Positions 1 through 9,371 of a DNA stretch of 64,000 nucleotides are shown piece after piece. Where the stretch lies: assembly GCA_947493165.1 (NCBI GenBank), contig CANLPY010000001.1, forward strand, positions 1,178,001 to 1,242,000, written 5' to 3'. The notes beneath the pieces were generated by a model. The model had not been told where the DNA came from. It did no database searches and worked only from the letters and a program-made list of their open reading frames with translations. A program made the translations under genes and the position numbers. Position 1 is the first letter of the stretch, and each line of letters starts with the position of its first letter. The stretch comes from an uncultured Erythrobacter sp. (lineage in GTDB: Bacteria > Pseudomonadota > Alphaproteobacteria > Sphingomonadales > Sphingomonadaceae).

Positions 1-486
1 TAGAGCGGAACGGTAAGCGTTTTGGGCTTCGGTGTTGTTCCCAACGAGATCGAATGCCAACCCGCGATCAGGCAGGACATCTCGCGATGATGCACCCGCT
101 GCTTCTGCTTCGCTAAACAGTCGCAAGGCTTCGATTGGACGGTCCGACCTCAGGAACACCGCTGCCATGCCCATTTTCACGCTAGGATCGGTTGGCGCGA
201 TGGCCTGCGCGCGGCCAAAAAAACCAATCGCTGCATCATAATCACCGAGCGCCATCGCAGCGTTGCCAGCCTCTATCAAAGTGCTGAGCCTACGAGGGCT
301 TCTCGCCAATTGACGCAGAGCACGGTTCAGCCGCTGGACTTCGGCAGAAGGCAGGGGCTGAACCACTTCGCGCGAGGTTGCACCGGTATCCTGCGCATTC
401 ACGGGCGCAGCGTAACTAAGGGAAGAAAGGCAGACGCCCGCGCCCAATGACAGGAGCGCAAAGCGAGCAGAGGTTCGAATTGTCAT
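1..486 (-). CDS. TPR-repeat exported protein downstream of ftsZ (partial, C-terminus outside window)
   Basis: The frame is open from an ATG at 486 to the window edge, giving 162 visible residues. It begins with a likely signal peptide: Arg near the start, a hydrophobic stretch (FALLSLGAGVCLSSLSYA), then an Ala-rich cleavage region (APVNAQ). After about residue 60 the sequence has tetratricopeptide character (AGNAAMALGDYDAAIGFFGR, then a similar unit with LRSDRPIEALRLF). This suggests a periplasmic or outer-membrane protein-interaction scaffold. Proteins with TPRs and a C-terminal SPOR domain often sit next to ftsZ in sphingomonads; the C-terminus here is outside the window, so SPOR is only a guess. 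It lies 132 bases after ftsZ on the same strand, separated by two hairpins. Confidence 0.75.
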   Translation of the reverse strand, partial: MTIRTSARFALLSLGAGVCLSSLSYAAPVNAQDTGATSREVVQPLPSAEVQRLNRALRQLARSPRRLSTLIEAGNAAMALGDYDAAIGFFGRAQAIAPTDPSVKMGMAAVFLRSDRPIEALRLFSEAEAAGASSRDVLPDRGLAFDLVGNNTEAQNAYRSAL

Positions 487-541
487 AGCCTATCCCGGTA
501 GCAGCAAGGGTAGGCTTCGCTAGTCTAAAGCGTCTGAACCA

Positions 542-591
542 ATGCCGAACCGGCATAGAAAGTCGGTCAACCGAGCGCCAAGAACGCTCGG
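542..591 (-). terminator. Tandem hairpins between ftsZ and the TPR gene
   Basis: Two perfect inverted repeats lie in the ftsZ-TPR gap. One has a 7-bp stem (CCGAGCG / CGCTCGG, 571-591, 7-base loop). The other has a 6-bp stem (ATGCCG / CGGCAT, 542-556, loop AAC). Neither is followed by a clear T-run on the minus strand, so this may be a weak or Rho-assisted terminator or an mRNA-stabilising element protecting the ftsZ 3' end. Confidence 0.4.
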
Positions 592-618
592 CTGCCAACT
601 GCCGCCACAATGACTCTG

Positions 619-2400
619 TTATTGGTTGTTCTGACGGCCAAGGAACCGAGGAATACTAAGCGCTGGCGCGTCTTCGCCGCTAGTATCTTCCTCGTCCTCA
701 CCCTCTTCGTCTTTGCTGTCCGATCCCGATGCACGCGAGAGGTTGGCCATCCGCTCGAATAGAGTGCTTCCACCAGCGGCTGCGCCCGGTGCCGCAGTTA
801 CGTTGCCACTTGCTTGACTACTAGCTTCGTTCTCACCTGTTCCTGAACCCAGGATGCCATCACGGCGCGACGGCGCGCTTTGCTCAATTGGTTGGTCTTC
901 TTCAGCCAAACGGTCAGCATCAGCAAGAAGGTCATCACCCTGTGGCGGCCCATCATCAGAAACTTCAGAAGTCAGATCGAAAGTGCCGTCACCGCCGTCA
1001 CCTCCATTCGCGTCACTATCGCCAAACCCAGATTCGTTAGTCCCACCAAATGCACTGTCTTCAGCCGGATCAGCCAAGCCGCCGTCTGGGCCGCCTTGCA
1101 GATCGTCAGCCTCCAACTCATCGTCTGCACCGCGCAAGCCCGCGAGTGGATCAACAATACCGTCGACATCATCGTCGTCGGCGTCGCCCATATCTTCGCC
1201 CGCCTGCATTCCGCTAAGATCGAAAGGCTCTGCTGAGAATGAACCATCCTCTGCCGAATCTTCGTCACCATCTGACCCGGCCTCAACTACGGCTTCTGAA
1301 AAGCCGCCGAGATCCATGGTTGGCAATTCTTCGCCAGCCGTTTCCTCTTCGCCAGGAAGCGGAAGTGCAGGACGTTTAGGTGCGCGGGCACTAGACAAAG
1401 CAACCGGAGCACTTTCGCTGGCAGAACCAATAGCGCCTTGCTCAATACCAGTGGCGACTACGGAAACTCTGATTTTGCCGTCGAGATCAGGATTAAACGC
1501 GCTACCCCAGATGATATTAGCGTCTTCATCAACCAATTCGCGAATGTGATTGGCAGCCTCATCGACTTCAAGAAGCTTCATGTCTTCGCCGCCGATGATC
1601 GAAATAATCACGCCCTTAGCGCCCTGCATGCTGACACCGTCAAGCAGCGGATTGGCGATCGCCTGTTCCGCCGCATCAAGCGCGCGGTTTTCACCGTTAC
1701 CTTCGCCTGTGCCCATCATCGCCTTACCCATTTCACTCATAACAGAGCGCACATCGGCAAAATCGAGGTTGATGAGACCCGGCATAACCATCAGGTCAGT
1801 GATCGAGCGCACACCCTGCTGAAGAACTTCGTCAGCCAGTTGAAACGCTTCTTTGAAAGTGGTTTCAGCCTGCGCAACCAAGAACAGGTTCTGGTTTGGA
1901 ATGACGATCAACGTGTCGACATGCTCTTGCAGCTCATCAATGCCAGCTTCGGCCGCGCGCATGCGGCGCGTGCCCTCAAACAGGAACGGCTTGGTCACAA
2001 CACCAACGGTCAGCACGCCTTTGCGGCGGGCCGCCTCAGCAATGACCGGAGCAGCGCCCGTGCCAGTTCCGCCGCCCATACCAGCGGCGATGAAAACCAT
2101 GTTCACGCCTTCAAGCGCAGTTTCAATTTCCGCAACGGTTTCTTCAGCGGCTGCTTTACCAACTTCAGGGCGCGCACCTGCACCTAGACCTCCGGTGATA
2201 TCCGGACCCAGTTGAATCCGCGTTTCCGCTGGACTGCTGCTAAGCGCCTGAGCATCTGTATTGGCGACAATAAATTCGACACCCTCGATTTCGGATTCGA
2301 TCATATTCGCGATAGCGTTTCCGCCTGCACCGCCAATGCCCACGACTGTGATGCGGGGCCGCATGTCGTCTGTTGCTGCTGGTCCGATATTGATACTCAT
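619..2400 (-). CDS. ftsZ: Cell division protein FtsZ
   Basis: Tubulin-like GTPase that polymerises into the cytokinetic Z-ring at midcell. The GTP-binding signature GGGTGTG is at residues 109-115, and the N-terminal nucleotide motif GIGGAGGNA is near 21-29. The globular domain ends around residue 320. It is followed by an unusually long linker of about 255 residues, rich in Asp, Glu, Gly and Ser. The protein closes with the conserved C-terminal peptide [12 protein letters not shown], which in other bacteria binds FtsA and other tethers. At 593 residues it is much longer than the roughly 380-residue E. coli protein; long linkers are known in alphaproteobacteria. SD GGAGGA precedes the ATG. A 155-base gap separates it from ftsA, which suggests its own promoter. 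Confidence 0.97.
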   Translation of the reverse strand: MSINIGPAATDDMRPRITVVGIGGAGGNAIANMIESEIEGVEFIVANTDAQALSSSPAETRIQLGPDITGGLGAGARPEVGKAAAEETVAEIETALEGVNMVFIAAGMGGGTGTGAAPVIAEAARRKGVLTVGVVTKPFLFEGTRRMRAAEAGIDELQEHVDTLIVIPNQNLFLVAQAETTFKEAFQLADEVLQQGVRSITDLMVMPGLINLDFADVRSVMSEMGKAMMGTGEGNGENRALDAAEQAIANPLLDGVSMQGAKGVIISIIGGEDMKLLEVDEAANHIRELVDEDANIIWGSAFNPDLDGKIRVSVVATGIEQGAIGSASESAPVALSSARAPKRPALPLPGEEETAGEELPTMDLGGFSEAVVEAGSDGDEDSAEDGSFSAEPFDLSGMQAGEDMGDADDDDVDGIVDPLAGLRGADDELEADDLQGGPDGGLADPAEDSAFGGTNESGFGDSDANGGDGGDGTFDLTSEVSDDGPPQGDDLLADADRLAEEDQPIEQSAPSRRDGILGSGTGENEASSQASGNVTAAPGAAAGGSTLFERMANLSRASGSDSKDEEGEDEEDTSGEDAPALSIPRFLGRQNNQ

Positions 2401-2555
2401 TGAAATGTCCTCCGGGCGAGGTGCGACCCACTAATGCCCCCGCTGTGTGTAATATTTACCATCGCTTGTGCCACATAAGTGTGTTCTCGGTTATAGCGCA
2501 CAAACCCTTATCCACAGTGCCTAATTATTAATCAGAGCTCTCATCCAAGCGCTTT
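2401..2555 (-). promoter_or_regulatory. ftsZ upstream region with a perfect DnaA box
   Basis: The ftsA-ftsZ gap contains TTATCCACA (2508-2516, plus strand), an exact match to the DnaA-box consensus. Just downstream in the ftsZ direction is a TATAAC sequence (complement of 2490-2495) that could be a -10 element. The DnaA box would then overlap the -35 position, which has no good TTGACA match. That arrangement fits activator-dependent transcription by DnaA, as reported for ftsZ in Caulobacter. The site is seen in the sequence; the promoter and regulation are inference. Confidence 0.55.
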
Positions 2556-3884
2556 TCAGAAATACTCCTTCACCGCGCGAAATAAACGCGCCATTGTTTG
2601 CGAACCGACCATACCGCCGCTGTATCGAGCTGTTTGCTGATACTTGGGTCCAACCGCACGAATATCAATCGGATCATCGGCCGCATAAAGGCACAAACCT
2701 GATAGTGTCGCAAAGCCGGGCGTCGAATGCGCCTCTGGCAATCCTTTCAAGGTCGGCGCGCGGCCAATGCGCACGGGCATTCCAAGCGCAGCTTGAGTGA
2801 ATTCGGCAAGCCCTGCAAGCTCAGCTCCGCCCCCGGTAAGCACGACTTGTCCCGCGCGCGGCCCGGAAAAGCCCATGCCTTTGAGCGCACGCCCAACTTC
2901 ATCAGTTAAGCGGGAGAGGTTTTGCGTGACAACCGAGACCAGTTCTGCGCGCGGAATGCGGTTCTTATCGTCTGCGCCGCGTGCCAATGGTCCTGCGCCG
3001 CCCTCTCCGCCCTCATTTGGTCCGTTCACTGGGATCATTTCGCGGTGGTCGCTTGGTGATGCGATTGCGGAGCCAGATACGCACTTAAGACGCTCTGCTT
3101 GAAAACGGCGGATGCCAAACGCGCTGGCTATTGCGTCGGTTATGTCGCCTGAACCAAATGGCAAAGCGTGCAGTCCCAAAAGCATACCGCCTGCGTGCAC
3201 CGAAACATTGGTCACATCATTACCGATTTCGACCAGCGCAACACCAAGCTCGCGCTCCTCTTGGCTGAGCACAGCATAACTAGCAGCGAGCGGAGCGGCG
3301 ACAACGCCTTCAACTTCGAGGTGCGCGTTCTGCACAGCCTCGGTCAGGTTTCGAACGGGCGCACCATCAGCCAGCATGACGTGAACATCAACGCCCAGCC
3401 GCTCAGCATGTAGCCCGCGGGGATTGCCTACTCCATGCGCGCCATCGAGAGTGTAGTGTGCGGGCTGCGCGTGCAACAACATGCGCCCGTCGGGCTGGAT
3501 CGCATCACGAGCGGCGATCAGCAAATGCTCGACATCTTCTTCCTCAATGCGGCGACCACCAATCTCAACCTCGACCTTTGTGACATTGCTGGCGAGCCCC
3601 GCCCCAGCACATGCCACCCATACGCTCTGTACATTTGCGCTCGCGTTCTTCTCTGCACGCTCAACCGCATCGCGAATGGCATAGGTTGCCGCTTTCATGT
3701 CGGTAACATAGCCGCGCTTGATGCCTTGGCTGGCACGGTGTCCAGATCCGAGGACTATCAGATCGCCGTCCTCGGTCTCGCCCATAATCATCGCGGAAAT
3801 ACGGAATGAGCCAATGTTCACCGCACCAAAAATTTTGGCGAGACGCGTTTTACCAAGCGCACTTTGGCCCTTGCTGGTAGACAT
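2556..3884 (-). CDS. ftsA: Cell division protein FtsA
   Basis: Actin-like ATPase that tethers FtsZ polymers to the inner membrane and recruits later divisome proteins. The 442-residue sequence has the N-terminal phosphate-binding segment (FGAVNIGSFRISAMI), the SHS2/1C subdomain region (residues about 90-170) and the late adenosine motif VVLTGGGAELAG. The end (MVGSQTMARLFRAVKEYF) fits an amphipathic membrane-targeting helix. The ATG overlaps the ftsQ stop by one base (TAATG), so translation is likely coupled to ftsQ. FtsQ-FtsA-FtsZ order is the standard dcw arrangement. Confidence 0.95.
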   Translation of the reverse strand: MSTSKGQSALGKTRLAKIFGAVNIGSFRISAMIMGETEDGDLIVLGSGHRASQGIKRGYVTDMKAATYAIRDAVERAEKNASANVQSVWVACAGAGLASNVTKVEVEIGGRRIEEEDVEHLLIAARDAIQPDGRMLLHAQPAHYTLDGAHGVGNPRGLHAERLGVDVHVMLADGAPVRNLTEAVQNAHLEVEGVVAAPLAASYAVLSQEERELGVALVEIGNDVTNVSVHAGGMLLGLHALPFGSGDITDAIASAFGIRRFQAERLKCVSGSAIASPSDHREMIPVNGPNEGGEGGAGPLARGADDKNRIPRAELVSVVTQNLSRLTDEVGRALKGMGFSGPRAGQVVLTGGGAELAGLAEFTQAALGMPVRIGRAPTLKGLPEAHSTPGFATLSGLCLYAADDPIDIRAVGPKYQQTARYSGGMVGSQTMARLFRAVKEYF

Positions 3885-4801
3885 TACTGAACGCCCCCGC
3901 TGCCAGACGCGTCCGCCAATATCTGCTCAGACCGACCGGGGATGCGCATGTAAAGGCGCGGAGGTGCGCGCATATCGAAGGTCGCAACTTTGCCGCCAAT
4001 CAAGCGGTTCTGCCCGTCCATTCGCGCAAATTTCACGAGCGCGGTCGCTGCCGGATCAGCGCCTTCAGGCAAGGCCAGCACCTGCTCGGTCTTAAACGTG
4101 AGGTTCCAACGGCGGTTGCCAACCCATTCAGCAGCCTCAATTTGTGGACGCAACGCAGGAACTGCTGCGAGCAGACGGTCCAATTGTGTCACTTGATTGC
4201 TCGCGCCTGGCCCAGAGATTAGAAGCATATCTTTTGTGTTGTCTGCGCTTACCGGTTCCAGCTCAACGCCGGATGCATCGATCAACATCAAGCGATCAGG
4301 CTTTGCCAAAACCGCATGAGGTGTGCGCTCGACAATATCGATCGCAAGTGTTTCAGGAAGCTGCGCAGAAACCCGCGCGTCCTTGACCCATGACAATTCG
4401 AGCAGTTCTTCGCGCAATGCCTCTAATTGAACCTGAGGCATTGGCCGATCTCGCTGGGCTAGAGCACGGCTGTAAACATGCTGTTCGTCCATACGGTTCG
4501 TGCCGGTCACACGAACATGGCGCACCTCAAATCCCGCATCGGAAGCGAGGGTAGCAACCTGTGCCTGTGCCATCGCTGGAACGCCCGCGAGGCTGGCTAC
4601 GAACCATGCGAGCGCAACAGCGCCGCCGATAATGATCGCAAGAAAGATGCGCTGCAGTTGATCATCGGTGAACGGCAAAAGGCTGATCGCGCTATCCAGC
4701 ACGCCAGTCGTCTTCGCTTTCGCGCGCCGTGCCGTCGTTGCCCGGTTTGATGCTTTGGCTGCACGCCGTACACCTTTTCCGCCGCGTTTAATCTGCGCCA
4801 T
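3884..4801 (-). CDS. ftsQ: Cell division protein FtsQ
   Basis: Single-pass inner-membrane divisome protein linking cytoplasmic and periplasmic division factors. It has a basic cytoplasmic N-terminus (AKASNRATTARRAKAK), one transmembrane segment (about residues 48-70), a POTRA domain starting near FEVRHVRVTGTNRM, and a beta domain to the end; 305 residues. I chose the ATG at 4801 because AGGAGG sits 7 bases before it. An in-frame ATG at 4831 would add ten residues but has a less convincing site. The chosen start overlaps the end of ddl by 14 bases. Confidence 0.92.
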   Translation of the reverse strand: MAQIKRGGKGVRRAAKASNRATTARRAKAKTTGVLDSAISLLPFTDDQLQRIFLAIIIGGAVALAWFVASLAGVPAMAQAQVATLASDAGFEVRHVRVTGTNRMDEQHVYSRALAQRDRPMPQVQLEALREELLELSWVKDARVSAQLPETLAIDIVERTPHAVLAKPDRLMLIDASGVELEPVSADNTKDMLLISGPGASNQVTQLDRLLAAVPALRPQIEAAEWVGNRRWNLTFKTEQVLALPEGADPAATALVKFARMDGQNRLIGGKVATFDMRAPPRLYMRIPGRSEQILADASGSGGVQ

Positions 4802-5771
4802 CAGCGCCTCCTGCTTCGTTTGCGGGCGCATGCACTCGCAGCGCTTCTCGCACGATCATCTCGACCAATTCTGGATATTCAATGCCCGCTTGCTTCGCTT
4901 GCTCTGGTACGAGGCTAAGCGGCGTCATGCCAGGCTGAGTGTTGGTTTCGAGCACGAACAGGCCAGCTTCTCCGGCTTCGTCATCCCAGCGATAATCTGT
5001 GCGACTAGTCCCGCGGCAACCAAGCACTTGGTGCGCGCGGATCGCATAGCTTTCACAAAGGGCTGCGATGTTCTCCGGGATTTGAGCCGGGCAAACGTGC
5101 TGCGTGCGTCCCTCGGTATATTTGTGCTCGTAATCGTAAAAGCCGCCTTCGATGATAAGCTCTGTCACGCCCAGCGCGTACGGACCATCTGGTCCGTCAA
5201 TCACAGCCGTTGTAAGTTCGCGCCCTTTGATGAAAGGCTCCGCCAGCAATTCATCAAATTCCTGCCACGGCCCCTCTGCATCGCGAGCAATCGGATTGCC
5301 AACATTGCTATCTTCAGTGATGATAGCGACGCCCACTGATGAACCTTCGTTCACCGGCTTGAGCACGTATGGACGCGCAATCGGATCACGTTCATGCAAA
5401 TCAGCGCTACGAACAATATGTCCGCCCGGCATTGGAATACCATGAGGGACAAGCGCCTGTTTAGTCAGCTGTTTATCAATCGCGATTACAGACGTGGCGA
5501 GACCTGAGTGGGTATAGGGAACGCCCATGAGATCAAGCATTCCTTGAACGGTTCCATCTTCGCCTGGCACACCGTGCAAAGCGTTGAAGACGACATCTGA
5601 CGCGGCGTCTGCAATGCGCGCTGCAACATCGCGGCCCATATCGATGCGGGTCACGCGGTGACCTTTGCTTTCCAGCGCATCAGCGACGCCATTCCCGCTT
5701 GAGAGCGAAACCTCGCGTTCATTCGCCCATCCGCCCATCAGGACGGCTACGTGGAGAGTTTGACTATTCAT
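4788..5771 (-). CDS. ddl: D-alanine--D-alanine ligase
   Basis: ATP-grasp ligase making D-Ala-D-Ala for the peptidoglycan pentapeptide in the cytoplasm. Recognisable parts are the N-terminal glycine-rich segment (VLMGGWANEREVSLSSG), the HGVPGEDG motif, the ATP-grasp core (RPYVLKPVNEGSSVGV), and the metal/phosphate end motif (VLETNTQPGMT). The usual family length of about 300-330 fits 327 residues. The ATG at 5771 lies in a 4-base ATGA overlap with the murB stop; an upstream in-frame ATG (5798) would lie inside murB and is less likely. Confidence 0.95.
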   Translation of the reverse strand: MNSQTLHVAVLMGGWANEREVSLSSGNGVADALESKGHRVTRIDMGRDVAARIADAASDVVFNALHGVPGEDGTVQGMLDLMGVPYTHSGLATSVIAIDKQLTKQALVPHGIPMPGGHIVRSADLHERDPIARPYVLKPVNEGSSVGVAIITEDSNVGNPIARDAEGPWQEFDELLAEPFIKGRELTTAVIDGPDGPYALGVTELIIEGGFYDYEHKYTEGRTQHVCPAQIPENIAALCESYAIRAHQVLGCRGTSRTDYRWDDEAGEAGLFVLETNTQPGMTPLSLVPEQAKQAGIEYPELVEMIVREALRVHAPANEAGGADGAD

Positions 5772-6739
5772 CGACGCCCCACTCGCTGGATTTCCCATTG
5801 CAGTTCAACGCCTGACTTCGCGTAGACTTTCTCGCGCACAAGCTCGCCCAGTCCTTCAATATCGGCGCTGGTCGCATCGCCAGTGTTAATCAGAAAATTG
5901 GTATGCTTTTCACTCACCTGCGCGCCGCCAAGTTTGAATCCGCGGCAGCCAGCATCATCAACCAATTGCCATGCTTTGCAGCCATTTGGATTCTTGAAAG
6001 TTGAACCACCTGTTTTTGTGCGCAGCGGCTGAGACTGTTCGCGCGCATCTGCAATGCGGTCCATCTCTGCGCCGATCTCTTCGGGGTTACCGGGCCTTCC
6101 CTCAAACCGGGCAGACACCACGACAGCTCCATCTGGCAGGGCAGAGTGGCGATATGAATATTGTAAGTCGCTAACCGGCAGTGTGATCAGCTGCCCATCA
6201 GGCATCAAAACATCGCAATCGACCAGAATATCAGCCACTTCGCGGCCATAAGCGCCGCCGTTCATGCGGACAAATCCGCCCACTGTGCCGGGTATCCCGC
6301 GCAGGAATTCTAAACCTGCAATCCCCGCATCACGTGCAGTAGAAGCGACCAGAATTCCGCTCGCGCCTGCGCCGCATTCAAGGCTTGTTTTGCCAGTCAC
6401 TTTGACACCTGCAAACGGTTTGCCCAAGCGCACAACAACGCCTGGCACGCCGCCATCGCGAATGATCAAATTGGACCCAAGGCCCAATGCCATCAGCGGC
6501 AATTGCCCCTCCAACTTTTCGACGAAAGTTTTCAGATCATCGAGGTCCGCCGGCTCAAACAGCCAATCGGCTGCGCCTCCGCTTTTGAACCAGACGAGCT
6601 TTGCCAGAGGTGCTTTTGCGGTCAATCTACCGCGAATACCTTCAACCGGGACAGGCGCCGCAATGCCTCCTTCAACCTCGCAATTGGGGGCCGCACCGCG
6701 GTTTAAGTCTATCCAGTCATCGGGTTGCATCATGGTCAT
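5768..6739 (-). CDS. murB: UDP-N-acetylenolpyruvoylglucosamine reductase MurB
   Basis: FAD-dependent, NADPH-using enzyme that reduces the enolpyruvyl group to give UDP-MurNAc. FAD-binding PCMH-type motifs are visible ([31 protein letters not shown]), followed by YSYRHS and the active-site region GSTFKNP, whose Ser matches the type II catalytic Ser. The sequence ends IQRVGRR, typical of MurB. Both ends are in ATGA overlaps (murC before, ddl after), which fixes the start at 6739. Confidence 0.95.
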   Translation of the reverse strand: MTMMQPDDWIDLNRGAAPNCEVEGGIAAPVPVEGIRGRLTAKAPLAKLVWFKSGGAADWLFEPADLDDLKTFVEKLEGQLPLMALGLGSNLIIRDGGVPGVVVRLGKPFAGVKVTGKTSLECGAGASGILVASTARDAGIAGLEFLRGIPGTVGGFVRMNGGAYGREVADILVDCDVLMPDGQLITLPVSDLQYSYRHSALPDGAVVVSARFEGRPGNPEEIGAEMDRIADAREQSQPLRTKTGGSTFKNPNGCKAWQLVDDAGCRGFKLGGAQVSEKHTNFLINTGDATSADIEGLGELVREKVYAKSGVELQWEIQRVGRR

Positions 6740-8166
6740 GCCGCCCGCTCTGATTCAATAGCACCGGCAAGACCAGCGGCCCAGCGGGTGATATCCCCCG
6801 CGCCGAGGCATACGACGATGTCACCCCTGCGAATTTCGCCCGCCAGCTCACTCGCTAGCGCTCTCTGGTCTGCAATGGTCTGCGCCGACCGATGCCCGCG
6901 CGATTTTAACCCTGTGACAAGCGCATCGGAATCCACACCTTCAATCGGGTCTTCGCCCGCTTCATAGACCGGGGTGACGTAGACCAGATCAGCTTCGTTG
7001 AAGCAGCTCTGGAACTCCTCCATCAAATCGTTGAGGCGCGAGTAACGGTGCGGCTGTGCCACCGCGATTACGCGGCCTTTCTCCCCACCGACTGCTTCAC
7101 GCGCGGCTTCCAATACAGCTCGGATCTCAACCGGGTGATGCGCGTAATCATCGATCACGCTAACCTTGCCGCCATCAACGTGGACTGCACCGACATTGGT
7201 GAACCGGCGGCGGACTCCACCGAACTGGCCAAAGCCCTCGCGGATGACATCGTCTGCGCACCCCATTTCGATCGCCACGGCAATTGAGGCGAGCGCATTC
7301 TGAACGTTGTGACGGCCCGGCATTGGCAAATTGACACCTTCAATGCGGCGATCTTCTTCCCCGCGCTGGCGGATGATCACATCGAACAGATTGCCGCCTT
7401 CATGCGGGCGGACGTTTACGCCGCAAATGTCCGCCTGCAGCGAAAAGCCATAAGTTACGACCTTACGGTCGCGCACCTGCCCGATCACCGCCTGAACCTC
7501 TGGGTGATCAACGCATAGGATGGCCGCACCGTAAAACGGCACGTTGTGAATGAACTCCACAAATGCGCGCTTTACACCGTCAAAATCGCCATAATGGTCG
7601 AGGTGTTCCGGGTCGATATTGGTGACGACCGCAATCGTCCCGTCAAGACGCAGAAAGCTGCCATCGCTCTCATCCGCTTCAATTACCATCCAATCGCTGT
7701 CGCCAAGGCGCGCGTTGGAGCCATACTGTTCAATGATCCCGCCGTTGATGACTGTTGGATCAACCTCTCCCTGATCGAGCAAGGCTGCAATCATGCTGGT
7801 TGTGGTGGTTTTGCCGTGTGTCCCAGCGACCGCGACAGTGGACTTCAACCGCATCAATTCTGCAAGCATCTCTGCGCGGCGTACCACCGGGATGCGGTTC
7901 TCCAGCGCAAAAGCGACCTCTGGGTTGGTCCGGCGAACAGCGGTTGAAGTGACAACAACCGCAACGCCCTCAACGTTCTCCCGCTCATGCCCGATGTGCA
8001 CTTTAATCCCGCGGTCACGCAGCCGTTCCACGCTTGGCCCTTCAGCCAAATCACTGCCTTGCACCGAATAGCCAAGGTTGTGCATCACTTCGGCAATGCC
8101 GGACATTCCAATCCCGCCGATGCCGACGAAATGGATGGTGCCAATGTCAATGCCGACACCCTTCAT
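6736..8166 (-). CDS. murC: UDP-N-acetylmuramate--L-alanine ligase MurC
   Basis: First Mur ligase: adds L-Ala to UDP-MurNAc using ATP. The N-terminal Rossmann motif [12 protein letters not shown] and the ATP P-loop GTHGKT (residues 115-120) are typical, as is the central [14 protein letters not shown] segment ([16 protein letters not shown]) and [10 protein letters not shown] in the C-terminal part. Length 476 is normal. It is joined by 4-base overlaps to murG upstream and murB downstream. Confidence 0.96.
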   Translation of the reverse strand: MKGVGIDIGTIHFVGIGGIGMSGIAEVMHNLGYSVQGSDLAEGPSVERLRDRGIKVHIGHERENVEGVAVVVTSTAVRRTNPEVAFALENRIPVVRRAEMLAELMRLKSTVAVAGTHGKTTTTSMIAALLDQGEVDPTVINGGIIEQYGSNARLGDSDWMVIEADESDGSFLRLDGTIAVVTNIDPEHLDHYGDFDGVKRAFVEFIHNVPFYGAAILCVDHPEVQAVIGQVRDRKVVTYGFSLQADICGVNVRPHEGGNLFDVIIRQRGEEDRRIEGVNLPMPGRHNVQNALASIAVAIEMGCADDVIREGFGQFGGVRRRFTNVGAVHVDGGKVSVIDDYAHHPVEIRAVLEAAREAVGGEKGRVIAVAQPHRYSRLNDLMEEFQSCFNEADLVYVTPVYEAGEDPIEGVDSDALVTGLKSRGHRSAQTIADQRALASELAGEIRRGDIVVCLGAGDITRWAAGLAGAIESERAA

Positions 8167-9371
8167 TCAGAAACATCCTTGGTCGCGCCTTCAGCTGCGG
8201 TATTCGTCGCGGCAACACGCTTTTCGCCGTCGCCCACACGGATCACATCCATCATGTCGACCCCGCCAAAGCTTTCGACCAGATCGGCCAAATCCTTCGC
8301 CGCATCCGGGCGTCCGCAATTCCACGCACCGTGTGCGGCATTTGCAAGGCTCGCGGGCTTTTGCGCCATAGCTTGGATTTGTTTGGCCAGTTCCTTGGGA
8401 GTAAAATTGTGCTGGCGGATCATCCGGGCACCGCCAGCCTTCACCATTTCGCGGGTGTTCCCCGCCTGATGATCATCTGTAGCTATGGGTAGCGGAACAA
8501 GAATGCCGGGACGCCCCACGGCTGTAAGCTCGGCAATCGTCGATGCACCTGCGCGGCCGATAAACAAATGGCAGTCGCCAAGTCGCTCTTCCATATCCTC
8601 AAAATAACTGCCGAGTTCAGCTGGAATATCGTGATTGGCATAGCGTTCTCGCACAGCTTCAATGTCTTCCTTGCGGCATTGCTGCGTAACTTGCAGGCGC
8701 TGACGCAGCGCAGGCGGAAGCATTGCCAAACCGTCAGGCACAACGTCCGAAAGAATGCTCGCACCCTGACTGCCACCTGTCACTAGGACCCGCAGCAAGC
8801 CTTCATCAGTAAACTCAGGGAAATCCTGTTTGCGCAATTCGAGCACTTCTGCCCGAACAGGGTTGCCGACCAGATGCACTTTGGTTTCGTGTTTTTCTTT
8901 CAACCGCTGAACATCGGGATAGCTGGTGGCAATCGCATCGACGCGGCCAGCCAGCAAGCGATTGACCCTACCCAGAACGGCGTTCTGTTCGTGAACAATG
9001 CTCGGCACTTTTGTCTTGGTTGACGCAAGCAGAGCGGGAAAGGCCGGATACCCGCCAAAGCCGATCACAGCGCTAGGTTCAAATGCATCGAACAGGCGCA
9101 GCGCCATATTGCGACCTTCCATGATCGCACGCACGCCGCCGATCCAGCGCAGCGGGTTCTTGCCAAAGCGGCCGGCAGGCAAGACGTGCGCAGTTAGAAA
9201 ATCGGGTTTGCCGGGAATATTCGCCCCGCGCTCATCCGTGATGAGTGCAACATGGTGCCCGCGCGCCTCCAGCTCAGTCGCGAGCGCAAAGGCCGGGATC
9301 AAATGACCGCCTGTGCCGCCAGCAGCGAGAACGAAGTGGCGGCTTGCACCGATTGGCGTATCACTGCTCAT
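8163..9371 (-). CDS. murG: UDP-N-acetylglucosamine--MurNAc-(pentapeptide) transferase MurG
   Basis: Peripheral inner-membrane GT28 glycosyltransferase that turns lipid I into lipid II. The N-terminal G-loop [27 protein letters not shown], the HEQNAVLG motif and the donor-binding loop (VTGGSQGA) are all present, plus [11 protein letters not shown] in the C-terminal domain. Length 402 exceeds the usual 355-365 by a C-terminal tail of some 30-40 residues (ending [14 protein letters not shown]). Overlaps ftsW and murC by four bases each. Confidence 0.95.
   Translation of the reverse strand: MSSDTPIGASRHFVLAAGGTGGHLIPAFALATELEARGHHVALITDERGANIPGKPDFLTAHVLPAGRFGKNPLRWIGGVRAIMEGRNMALRLFDAFEPSAVIGFGGYPAFPALLASTKTKVPSIVHEQNAVLGRVNRLLAGRVDAIATSYPDVQRLKEKHETKVHLVGNPVRAEVLELRKQDFPEFTDEGLLRVLVTGGSQGASILSDVVPDGLAMLPPALRQRLQVTQQCRKEDIEAVRERYANHDIPAELGSYFEDMEERLGDCHLFIGRAGASTIAELTAVGRPGILVPLPIATDDHQAGNTREMVKAGGARMIRQHNFTPKELAKQIQAMAQKPASLANAAHGAWNCGRPDAAKDLADLVESFGGVDMMDVIRVGDGEKRVAATNTAAEGATKDVSE

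Noticed and set aside
854..2187. Long open frames on the plus strand opposite ftsZ (231 and 249 residues)
   Set aside because: They lie wholly within ftsZ, are Ser/Pro- or His/Arg-rich without domain likeness, and lack good start signals; they follow from codon bias in the acidic linker and core.
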